This document shows positions 1-11,100 of a DNA stretch of 64,000 nt, piece after piece. Origin of the DNA: Phoronis australis. Lineage: Eukaryota > Phoronida > Phoronidae. The position numbers were made by a program, and so were the translations under genes. A model generated the notes under the pieces. It ran no database searches. It saw only the letters and a program-made list of their open reading frames with translations, and was not told the origin of the DNA. The DNA lies in NCBI GenBank assembly GCA_002633005.1, contig NMRA01000563.1, positions 1 to 64,000 of the forward strand, in the 5' to 3' direction. Every line of letters starts with the position of its first letter. Within the stretch, counting starts at the first letter, position 1.

Positions 1-510
1 TTGCGCCACCTAGTGGCCATTTTTAGTGTTTTCGAGTCTGTTTTTGTGCGTCCACCCCTCTATCAACCAAACCGCTAAAAGGATGATTGCGAAAATTGGC
101 ATGTATATGCTTACTATGTAGAGGACGGTTGACGATTTTCCGACGATTTTGACTACTGTGGCGCCTCCTAGTGGTAGTTTTCTTTTTTTTGCGCCTATGG
201 CTGTATCTCCTAAACCGTTCGCAGGATCTTTAGGAAATTGTGTAAGTATATTTATATGATGTTAACAACGGAAGATGACGACTTTTGGAAGGATCCGACT
301 ACCGGTGTTGCCCCTAGTGGCAATTTTAATTTTTTACGCTTACCTTTGTATCTTCACAAATCCTTAACGGATTTTCATGAAATTGGGTATGTAGGCACCT
401 TTTAGTGAGATGACGCTATCCTCCCGTTTTCAGATGGATTTGACATAGTTTGCGCCACCTAGTGGCCATTTTTAGTGTTTTCAAGTCTGTTTTTGTGCGT
501 CCACCAACCG
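1..510. repeat. Tandem repeat with CTCF-like motifs
   Basis: The first 56 bases recur almost unchanged at 450-505. Two shorter, more diverged copies of the core lie between them, around 161-190 and 307-335. The shared core reads GCGCCNCCTAGTGG followed by a T-rich stretch, and core spacing is about 158, 146 and 145 bases. The array continues off the left edge. Read on the minus strand, the core is close to the animal CTCF binding consensus. No coding potential is seen. Confidence 0.7.
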
Positions 511-1490
511 CGTTCTCGCACTGTGTCGCGCATTCAACGTTCCTAACCGAACAGAATGCCTTTCACTGCTAGCACATCAACAACCATACTTCACAGAGTT
601 AAACCCAATGGAAATGCACACATCACTTTTCAAAAGCCAGATCTAATTACATCAGTTTTGGCTAATTCAATCATTTATTCAGTGAAAAACGCTTCTAACC
701 TAAATAATTCATGAAGAATTCAATTTCAGAAGATGAACAGTTCAGAAATCATTAGTTTCACTCCACGATATTGCAATTTATTTCATACAGGTCATGTATT
801 GTTGCTGTGAAGTAGTTCTGATATGTGAGTGGTACAATCAAAACCTTGTGTTTTGTTTTGATGGATTGCTCTGTTGCACACAAAAGGAACTTATTTCAGT
901 GTTTGTGATGACAAGGATTGATGATGTTCAGGGTTCTTGTACATAATTATTGAAGATTGTACAACAGAAGATGCCATGTTGGGCCCAGTTTCTAATGGGA
1001 AAGTAGCCAAACTGCTTGTACATCGGAGACTGAAATTCTGTAATACTCCGATGGGCATTCACAAACATTTTATGGGGACCATTCATTCCAAATTTGTTTC
1101 CTGTCAATCACTTGTTTGCAAAAATTACGTGTCAAAGGTTTTACAAACTTGACCTTGTGTGCAGCCAAAGTTCAGGAACTTTCGTGAGCTAAATGTTATA
1201 CGACCTCTTTTTTGAATTCCTATTTTTAACCTAAGTTACATTCATAAATCTCATTGATAAGTATCAGGCTGTGACAGCTAGAATGATCAGCTTGAATAAC
1301 AGTGATTTATAGCTCATCACATCTCTATTTGTAGCTGACAGCACATGGTGTGAGATCATGTCTTATTGCATACTACAGATTTCAATGCAATGCAATGTCA
1401 ATATACCTTCCTGTTGGTCTACCCTCAAGAGCACAGTACATAAAGTGTCGTCGTGACCACTTAAGTGACGAGTCAGTGACGTAGATCATG
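511..1490. other. Noncoding, nothing recognised
   Basis: AT-rich unique-looking sequence with no credible exon on either strand. An 18-base string, GAATTCAATTTCAGAAGA, near 715 recurs near 7927 inside the first intact APMAP introns, which may reflect a shared old repeat. It probably lies within, or downstream of, the APMAP transcription unit. Confidence 0.4.
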
Positions 1491-1499
1491 CCAGAGCGA

Positions 1500-3480
1500 G
1501 AAATGTCCATATCATTTAGAAACCTTGACTGAAGTCTCTGTGAAGACATCAACTGGGTCGTATCACCTGAAATGGAGGAACCACTTTACAGTGAATCACA
1601 GGTGTCATGTACATACTGAATTTCTACCACAAGAATTTCTATTACAACAAGAATGCACCGACACAGGTTATCCAGTCGCTGATGCTGGTCCTGTTGGACT
1701 TGGTGCTGTCCTGATGCAAGAACATGCAACGAGGTGTCAAAGTTCCCGTTTGCTACGCTAGTCAAGGACTGTCTGAATGTGAACGCCGATACAGCCAAAT
1801 TGAAAAGGAAGCACTCAGTCTGGTATGGGCGTGCCAGAAATTCCATGCTTATTTGTTTGCCCAAAGAGTTTGATCTGATCACTGACCACAAACCCTTAGA
1901 AACCATTTATGGACCCCGATCCAAACCCTGTGCAAGGATCGAGCGTTGGGTACTGCAGCCATATAATTTTCAAACACGGCACGTCGCCGGGAACCAAAAC
2001 ATTGCTGATTCATTATCATGCCTGGTGAACCCAGCAGACATTCGAAGCAAACAAACCGATGAAGCTGAGGACTGTGTCCATTTTATTGAGGTCAATGCCA
2101 CGCCAAACGCTCTGTCAACGCATGAGATTGAAATCTAATCCTTGGATGACCCCGAATTGTCTAACTTCAGAAAGCCGTCGAAACTGGAAGATTCAAGAAT
2201 TGTTGGAATTTGCAAGCTGTTGTTGTAGAACTGTGTGTTGTTGGAAAAGTAATTTTTGGGGTACCCGAATTGTGATCCCGCCTAAAATGTGCCCCACAGT
2301 ATTATAGCTTGCATATGAAGGTCATTTAGGAATTGTTGGGATGAAACAATGTTTACGTGGTGGCCCGGCATGGATAAAGATGCTGAAAAGCACAGCAAGT
2401 AGTGTTATGGTTGTCAACTTGTGGCACGACCCGATGTTGCAGAACCGATTCGTTCCAGTGAGTTACTGGACGGACCTTGACAAGACCTTGCTGTCGATCT
2501 GATGTTACCGTTTCCCTCTGGACATTCAGCATAAAAAAGTGGATTACTACAGTCGATTTTATGAGATCAAGATTTTGAAATCCACGCTCGCCAATAACGT
2601 CATTGATGCATTGTGGGAGATGTTTTGTCGATTTGGTTTACCGTTACCAATCAAGTCAGACAATGGCTTGCAGCTTACAGGGGCGGATCCAGGATTCTGA
2701 GTTGGGGGGGGGGNTTTTTGGGTCTGCAGACCATTTGACTAAAAAAAAAAAAACGTAAACAGGGTTTGTTCAGGGCCTATGCATTGTTTATTCACCCCCC
2801 GAGCCCCCCTGGAGGCGTATGCTAGTTAGCAATTCGCACCCGAACTGTATCTGGTAGAATTTTATGGGGGGCCTGATGGCTCCCTTGGCCCCCCCCCCTC
2901 CTCAAATCTTCCACTGGCTTAAATCCAAACAGTTCCACCAATTTTGTGTAGAAAATGGAATTCGACACCAAAAAGTCACTCCGAGATGAGCCCAAGCCAA
3001 TTAGTAGGTGGTAAGTCAAAATGTGTCATTGCTGAAATGATTGTGCAAAGCGAGGGACTTGACTGAAAACGTGAAATATGTAAATCTTTGATGGCAAGAA
3101 AATGCGTACAAAACTGCCTGCATTCAAAATGGAAGACGAACATTACGACATTGACAAGACTGCGACTCGGAACCAAAAGCCAAATACAAAGTGTACGAAG
3201 GTGCAGCCAGAAATGCGCAACCATCGGAAGTATCTGTGGGCGACACGATGCTTGTACGACAAGACAAATAAGACAAATAGACAACGAATTTCAACCCGAC
3301 ACCACATGAAGTTGTTGACAGATCCGGAAATCAGGTTGTTATCGAATAGCTGGAAGGAGTCAGCTATTCACGAAACATGACCGCGGTGAAGAAGTTTGTA
3401 GTTCCAAATGATAGGTTGGTCATCGATGCGGACAACATGATCACGCAAGTTCCAACTGAGGCACCTGACATGCCAGCTTG
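1500..3480 (+). pseudogene. Ty3/gypsy retrotransposon pol remnant
   Basis: Fragments of a Ty3/gypsy polyprotein follow in the expected order but in changing frames. RNase H comes first: GLGAVLMQ near 1695, then YSQIEKEAL near 1795 and DLITDHKPLE near 1875. Integrase follows: a zinc-finger-like EGHLGIVG near 2315, the core motif VDYYSR near 2540, SDNG near 2655, ENGIRHQKVTP near 2950, and a C-terminal tail to about 3400. Frameshifts are visible near 1730 and 1868 and stops interrupt the integrase. A 239-base DNA element splits the integrase core. No LTRs were recognised. The remnant lies antisense to APMAP. It is a dead copy, and only fragments of the reverse-transcriptase-to-integrase region are left. 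Confidence 0.85.
2678..2916. mobile_element. Small hAT-like MITE inside gypsy integrase
   Basis: The left end begins CAGGGGCGGATCC and runs into a G-tract. The right end, read on the other strand, begins CAGTGGAAGATTTGAGG and also runs into a G-tract, so the two form imperfect terminal inverted repeats. GCTTA flanks both sides as a possible target duplication. Integrase homology stops at the left edge and resumes at about 2930, so this inserted into the retrotransposon. The hAT assignment rests on end sequence only; hAT duplications are usually 8 bp. An ambiguous base lies in its G/T tract (2714). Confidence 0.55.
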
Positions 3481-3755
3481 TTTTGATGTTTGATGACTAA
3501 ATGTTTCATTTGATATTTTTATCCCTGATGACTGAACATTTTGTCTAAGGAAAGGAGAGATGTCATGTATTGAATTTCTACCAGATGTTTATTAGTTCCA
3601 GTAGCACTTAAATGTATGACTGTTAAACATGTGTTACTATGATGAGTATCCTTAGCGTGAATAGTTTTTCTGCATGTCTTATAGTCCCTTGGATGTCGTT
3701 TGCTTTAATGCCAATTACTTTGATAATATAATTCTTATATAATTCAATTGGTTTT
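3481..3755. other. Noncoding spacer
   Basis: AT-rich sequence between the gypsy remnant and the palindromic array. No feature recognised; it may include the retroelement 3' end or LTR residue. Confidence 0.3.
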
Positions 3756-4522
3756 ATATAGGAATCCTATAGGATTTCCTATAGGATATCTTATAGGATC
3801 CAATAGAAAATCCTATATGATTCCTATAGAAACCCTAGAGGATTCCTATAGGAAATCCTATAGGATTACGTATAGGATCCAATAGGAAATGCTATCGGAT
3901 CCTATAGGAAGTCCCACATAGGTTCCTATACGAAATCCTATAGGATTTCCTATAGGAATCCTCTAGGGTTTCTATAGGAATCATATAGGATTTTCTATTG
4001 GATCCTATAGGACTTCCTATTGGATCCTATAGGAAATCCAATAGGATCTTATAAGATTTCCTAAAGCATCAAATAGGAAAGCCTATAGAAATCCTTTAGG
4101 ATATCCTATGAGAAACCCAATAGGAATTCACATAAGACATGAATATATCCATTAGGCAGTTCAATAGGATTCTATAGGAAGTTCAATAGGATTCTATGAA
4201 GATATTAACATACATGCATTAAGACTCGCCTGAATATTAAAATTTACAAAAATTAATGACTCAGAAGAGCTGACATAAGATAAAAACAAATCAATATTTT
4301 ACTATATACTCTTAGGCTATTTGTTTGTTAAAATGCTTGTGATTAAATTCCTACTGGATTTTTTCAATAGGAACTCCTATAGGGTATATTGATCCTATAG
4401 GAATCCTATAGGAAATCGATATTCCTATAGGAATTCTTATAGAAGTTTCTATAGGAATTCCTATGGGAAATCTTATCTTATAGGAATCCTATAAGGTCCT
4501 ATAGGATCCTATAGGAATTCCT
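3756..4522. repeat. Palindromic (CCTATAGGA) array
   Basis: Two blocks (about 3756-4210 and 4363-4522) consist of degenerate copies of the self-complementary word TCCTATAGGA, often joined as CCTATAGGAATCC or GGATCCTATAGG. An AT-rich interruption separates the blocks. The unit reads the same on both strands, so any two copies can pair into a hairpin. There is no strict period. Confidence 0.85.
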
Positions 4523-5004
4523 ATGTGATGTGTGCTTTCTTGCTTTGTTGATCCACCAAGTTTGAACACCCCTTGTCAAGATTACCCCCAAGATGATTGC
4601 AGCACAGCTCGTCAGTATCCAACTCCAGTGACATAACAGAAGAAACTGGCCACCAAGCCGTATTGCTCTAAAAGCAATTTGGCTACTCAGATAATAGGTC
4701 TGCATCACCAAGCAAGCTCATGAGAGCGAAATCTGCAACATGAGGTTTTAAACTCTGTAATTATCACATTATTAGTAATGAGTATTCCAGGGCCAAGTTA
4801 TTCAGAATACACAGCGGAGATAAAATAATTAGTTAATTATCATCTCAGCCAGCACTATTAACACTTTGTTGAGCTGTATTTAGTTACGCGCGCATGCACC
4901 CACACGTACACATACATGGCTGATTTACTGTTGAGCTAATAATTGAGTTAGCCCAAACACCTACAGTGTTATCAGAATGCTGTTATTGCTATTCAGTATC
5001 CTAC
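4523..5004. other. Noncoding, probably APMAP intron 5
   Basis: This follows the donor of APMAP exon 5 on the minus strand. The segment 4525-4740 has balanced composition and is bounded by the CCTATAGG array. It could be a short interspersed element, but it matches no family I recognise. No further APMAP exon was found here or in the rest of the left flank. Confidence 0.35.
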
Positions 5005-5121
5005 CTGCTACAACATTCACTTGGTAAAGGCCCAGGTAAGCATCGGCAATGATAAGGAAGCCTTGTGGGTCAAACTTCATCCCCAAAGGTCGGCCACAAG
5101 TTGGTTCATCCGCATCTGTGC
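5005..5121 (-). CDS. APMAP: APMAP exon 5
   Basis: Acceptor CCGTTGCAG, 117 bases, donor GTAGGA. It encodes DEPTCGRPLGMKFDPQG and IADAYLGLYQVN, the most conserved block of the family. It ends in phase 1; the next exon is not in the window as far as I can see. Confidence 0.93.
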
Positions 5122-8100
5122 CTGCAACGGAAACACAGAAATTTGCACACTGTTTATGAGAATGACAAGCAGCTATTCTGGATGTTGAAACTGCATTTTC
5201 TATGTTGAACTGGCTAAGAATGAAAATAGAATTCAGCATTTTACCTCATTTCTTACCAGGATTCTAATTTCATTTATGGACAAGAAAAACAAACCATCAG
5301 TGACACATGAAGATCTTTCAAAGTATTGAAGTTAGCCAACTCTAAAATTGCAGATTTGCAAATGGTGCATGTACATATTACCTGCGACTTGAGTTTCCAG
5401 CTCACTTGGCAACACTACATTCAAGATTGGATGAGTGCGGTGTTCTTAAGGCTTAAGTAAAGCACTTCCATTAAGAATTCAACATTGACTGCTAAATATT
5501 AGCGAAATGCAGCTTTAATTCACATGTTTTTTCTAATAACTTAACCATAACTGCAAATCACAAATTCTTACCACATGGAGGTTTGCCCAGTCTGGTAACT
5601 TCCCTCAATTTTCCATCATAGATTTCCATTATTTTCCCATCAGCAGTTCCCGTATATAAGTAATGACCTAAAAACAAATAATTACACATCATCCAGTATT
5701 TCTCATCATACTCAAACATTCAGCAGCATTCTTAAATTACAGAGCAGTTCCTGTATATAAGTAATGACCTAAAGACAAATAATTACACCTCAACCAGTAT
5801 TTCTCATCACACTCAAACATTCAGCAGCATTCTTAAATTACAGAGCAGTTCCCGTATATAAGTAATGACCTAAACACAAATAATTACACCTCATCCAGTA
5901 TTTCTCACTGGACTCGAACAATCAACAGCATTTTTCAATTACAGATAATTACATGTACCACACTAAAAGGCCTAACATGTCTTGTACTTTAATGAACTAT
6001 TTATTATTTATTTAGTAATTATTTTTTTATTTAATCATCTTGTCTTTTACTTTTAGTATCTTCTATTTATTGTTTTTTTATTATTTATTTTGTTTCGTCA
6101 TTTGTTCCATGTCATCATTGATCATTAAAGTCTTGTCTTTGTAACGTATATTTTGATTGATTGCCCCCGGGAAGTAGTGAAAAGTGGTGGGGTTACACTC
6201 ATTGTAAAGATCCCAATAAATAAATAAAAAAAATCCCAGAAGGAAAACTGCAGGTAACTAGTCACCTCGCTGTAACTGCCAAGGTGAGATCCCCATTAGT
6301 TTTGGTACATATCCAACATTGAAGTTACATATCACTAATTGTCACTATACAGTCAACAAGATATCACAAATTACTGCTAAGAACATCTGAGTGAAAAATT
6401 ATGCACCGGCCATTTCTCCCACTAATTTCAAAGACAAAATTAAGGATTTCAATTGTATCACGAACTGAATATCTCAGTGCTTAAGTCCAATATTACTTAA
6501 TAAATCAATAGTTCATTAATTACTTTAAATTCTCAAAGAAGATTCAGGATAATTTTTAATACCTACAATTAATCTTAAATTCATGCTTTGCTTATGATTA
6601 CATGGCATTTAAATAGATTCGTTTCATTTCTGTGCACTTGTACATTACCCGTTGGATCTTGCGCTATAGACTCAGGTCCAATGAGCTGCCCAGAAAATTT
6701 GTGCAGGGCATGTTGTAGTCTGTCATTATGTTCCAATGGACCAACCCATTTAGGTGGTGGGGGTAATCTGAATAAAAAGCAATAGAATAACTTAGAGACC
6801 AGAATGGTTCATATAATATACATTTTGTCAGATTTCCTGAGAATCTCCAAAGACAGTAAAGACACAGCTTGGCATCCAACAAGCTGCTCTGTGATGTGTC
6901 ATAGTAGTTTGTGCAAAACGGTACTACTGAGTTCTTATCCTAACCATCTAAATATCAATATATGCACCTGTGTATGAACAATTACAAGTAGCCCTGGTTG
7001 GTTTTCCCCTTCCCTTCAATTCAAGCTGCCTTGCTCTTGGGTTTTGTTTAAATGTTTCACATTATAGTGCATGTGCTAAATTTGAATATTATACAGATGT
7101 ACTTCCACATACAGGTGTAGGGCCTCAGACAATAAAATTCTACAGTGAAAAAATTAATTGCTCAACATGGTGAGAATTGTACGATGACACCTCAAAATCC
7201 AACTGCATGCTTGGTAGTTAGGTACTTGGCCTATGTTGCACAACCAGCAGAGCTTATGGGGAACATAGTATGGCAACATTATACAAACGTTTTAGGTTGT
7301 AAAATTCCGATTTTCAAAATTCAAAAACCTTATCACGTCGTTCTTTTCACAAATATGCTGCTTAAAACTTTCAAAATTACAAAATACTATTGTAACCCTC
7401 AGTGTGTTGATGGGTCCGATTATCTAGAGAACGATAAAGCAGAAGCCTGAGGCGATGTATGGCAGCATACGTAGTGTCTTTGATCAATGCGGGCAGATTA
7501 CGACTAAGTATGCAAACTGGTTGAGTTGCCCAATCTCTACTGGTGAGGGTGTACTGCCAGCGTAGGATTCTTTGGTTGGAGCTTGTACCAAATTTACAGT
7601 TAACATCAAAACAGTTGCTTTCACTTCAATCTGCTAGGGGCATCAACTTTTGGGAACAAAATGAGCTCAACTACTGTGAAATTTACTCAATTATAACTAA
7701 CTCCTGCTTAAGTCCGTATTCCAGACCATACCGGTTTTCACAGGCCTTATATCAATCTATCTTAATTGCCAGGCTCAGTCTTTTGTCCCATGTTACAATG
7801 CAAGCTGAATTAATACATTACTGTATACACGCCACAAGTCAACATGGTTGTCTGAAAACCCATCACAACAATTTGGCCCATTTTTATTGTGGTTCTTCCG
7901 CGAGAGAAGCATTCTACACTTTCACGAGGAATTCAATTTCAGAAGACAAGCATGCTAAAAAATTACCAGGTTCTGTCTTAGACATTTCAATTTATTTCAA
8001 CCAGTATTTTATTGCCATTTTTTAGACTTGTATGGCAGGCCCGTAATGATAAACGAATTAAACGAACTACGGCCAGTTTAAGGCTTGATCAAGTGGGAAT

Positions 8101-11100
8101 TCAAATCACTAATACACATACTTTCAGCAAAGCTTAAAAAATTGCTATGGCCCGTAGAAATCTTGAAAGCCCGGCGTCTAAAAGTGGTGAATTACTGTAC
8201 TCACTCTACCCCTTCTTAAAGAATTTTGCTTCACTTGGAGATGACTTTATTAAGTCGAAGTTAGCTCTAATTGGTAATTCCTACTGGCGCGAAGTATTTG
8301 GAAGTATGACATCTTTCTACAAGAAAAGAGGACTTTTTGAATCAACCTTTGTGGTTAATATTAACTTGGCGATCAGAGGCACAGGTGTTTTTTATAAGCC
8401 TTGGTTTGTAAAAGGCTTAAGACTTATTAGAGATATGTATACTTCTGATGGTGATTTTGTTAGTTTAAACAATATGAAAAATAGGTTCGATGTGAAAACC
8501 AACTTTGTAGAATATAATGGTGTTGTTTCTGTTCTAAGAAGGTTTCAAAAAAGTCTATTTGAAAGTAAATTTAAAAGTGTTAATGTCTACTGTCCTTGCA
8601 TGCCTTTAGCAATTACTCACTTATGGAAAGATTTGAAGGGTTGTAGACATTTTTGTTCAGTCTTTAATGACGTTAAGAAACCTAAGGCAGAGTGTAAATG
8701 GGGAATAGAGCTAGGAGATAGTTTAGAGTGGAAGAAAATATGATTGCTTTACCTTACAAAATTACAAAGGATCCCCATATTAGATGGTTCCAACGTAGAA
8801 TACTACACAGGATTATTGCAACAAATACTCTTTTTAGTCAAAATATGTGTTAGGGATTCTGATTTATGTTCCTTTTGTAATAATGCTCCAGAGATGCTGT
8901 CACACCTTTTTTGGGAATGTAGCTTTGTACAAGATTTCCGGAAAGAATTCGGAAAGCTACTTCAAAAGTGTCGCATTCAGCTTCCCAACTGTCTGTCTTA
9001 CGATTGTGTTATTTTTGGACTTTACAAGACCCATGATTTTCTATTTAGCATTTTGCTTCTACTAGCTAAACAGTACATTTACAAGTAGAAATATCACAAA
9101 TATACCTAATTTTCACAGGTTGGTTACATATACTTATGAGTACTATAGTGCTGAAAAATTAATTGCATATAAAAACTTTGTATACGACAGCTTCTCTGCG
9201 AAATGGGAAAATTTTATTGTTCATGTTAACTACATGTAGAAGATATTTACTTTGAATGAGATAGGAAAATGGTCTTCCTGAGGTGTGCATGGATTATGCG
9301 TGAATGAATGGTGTTCTTATTTGTTGTTTGTTTGTTTTTGTAATTGTTTGTAAATGATAATAAATACCTAAAAAAAGTATTTTATTGCCATGAAGACATT
9401 GCTAATGCGATAACTGCATGTACAACACAAGAGGAGCTTAGATCAATTTTCGTGATATCAAGGGTGGAGGGCGACACAGGGTTTCCCAGTTGATGTAGAG
9501 AAGCATTGTTCAACCACAAAATACCACTGAACGGCAGGGTTTACCCGCCTGTTTCCTTTGACTAAGTGCATGGTGTAGAGACGAGTTGCACACTTAAATG
9601 ACCTCATAGTGACTTATAACTTGCATTTACAAATTACATTCCACCCAACCCCCTGGTCGCTAATCTCATCTTCTGAAGGGGAGTAAATTTGAAAGAAAGT
9701 GATCTTTCCCACAGAAGTTAGGCTACTTGCGGTCAGTAAAGAATGTTAGGCAGGGGGAATAAAGGTTCAGTGGGAAAGTGACTTTTTAGTAACAAAGATT
9801 TACACGCTCCATCAACTCGAACATGTCTTCATGAATAGGCTTGACATGTTGCTTGGGTGGGGTGTACCTTGCTGTCATCAGAATTCCTTTGACACAAGAT
9901 CCAGCAGGGTAAAGCACCTCGCCTAGCCTAGTCTTAGTGTAGGATGGTCTGTAAACGCTATTCTCATGTCACATTTTGATTCCAAAAAATGAAACTGACA
10001 AAAGATTCTTTTCAATTTTGATAACTCCTTCTTGTTCCCATTCAGTCATGAAAAATGTACAAATGCAAAGCAGGACAGCTACCACCACCAAGAAGTTTAC
10101 TTACGATATAACAATTGGATCTACAGGACTTGTAGTCAGTAGCAAGTACAATGTGATCAAAGTCAACAGTAGAAGTACACTAGAAACCACCCAACGTGCT
10201 AGTGTTTTGCAACCTGCTGTAGATCTGAAAAACACAAGCACGAGTTCAAAATTTCATCAAGCAGACCTACCAGAAAATGCACTCAAAATTTCTCCAGATA
10301 ACACATTGCAGAGTTCCACTGAGGTAAGCTCTGGCTGCAGATAACACATCGCAGAGTTCCACTGAGGTAAGTCCTGGTCACAGATAAAACATCACAGTTC
10401 CACTGAGGTAAGCCCTGGCCGCAGATAAAACATCACAGTTCCACTGAGGTAAGCCCTGGTCGCAGATAACACATTGCAGAGTTCCACTGAGGCTCAAGCC
10501 CTGGCCGCACAAACCCTCATGACCATAACTCTGGTGTACCCAAAGCCAAGGAACAAAAGCGTGTTTTAACCCAATACATTTATTTGCAGGGATGTGGCTG
10601 GGGTTGGGTGGCCCCAGCTGTATATCCTTACAATATAATGAACAATACATCACATAAAACAAATAGGTATTTTGAAAATAATTACTCATAGGATAATAAG
10701 CACAAGATCGTTATGAAAAGGGAAGAGGAAAGGAAAAGCAGGACTTTCATACACTCATTCACACTCACCTACATTCAATTTAATTAACTTGCCTTATATT
10801 TACATACTGTATTTTGGTGAAAAAATTCAGTTTTCTTACAAAATGATATAGAACTGGTTGAAAGGTAACACCATACATTGTTTAAACCATGTAATAAGGG
10901 TTAAATGTGTGTGCTACTATGACTTTAAATCAGAAACATCATGATGAATGATGAGATGGCCGTAACATCATGATGAATGACGAGACAGCCGTAACATCAT
11001 GATGACTGATGAGACGTCCATAACATGATGATGAATGATGAAACGGTCGGCACTAACATCATGATCACTGATGAGACAGCCGTAACATCATGATGACAGA

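Noticed and set aside
4499-4711. Minus-strand 70-codon frame next to APMAP exon 5
   Set aside because: Does not match the next part of APMAP (no equivalent of the FVNDL or FTDSS region) and lacks fitting splice sites.
9976-10344. Plus-strand open frame of 122 codons overlapping APMAP exon 2
   Set aside because: It is the antisense shadow of the APMAP exon and the minisatellite; no homology.
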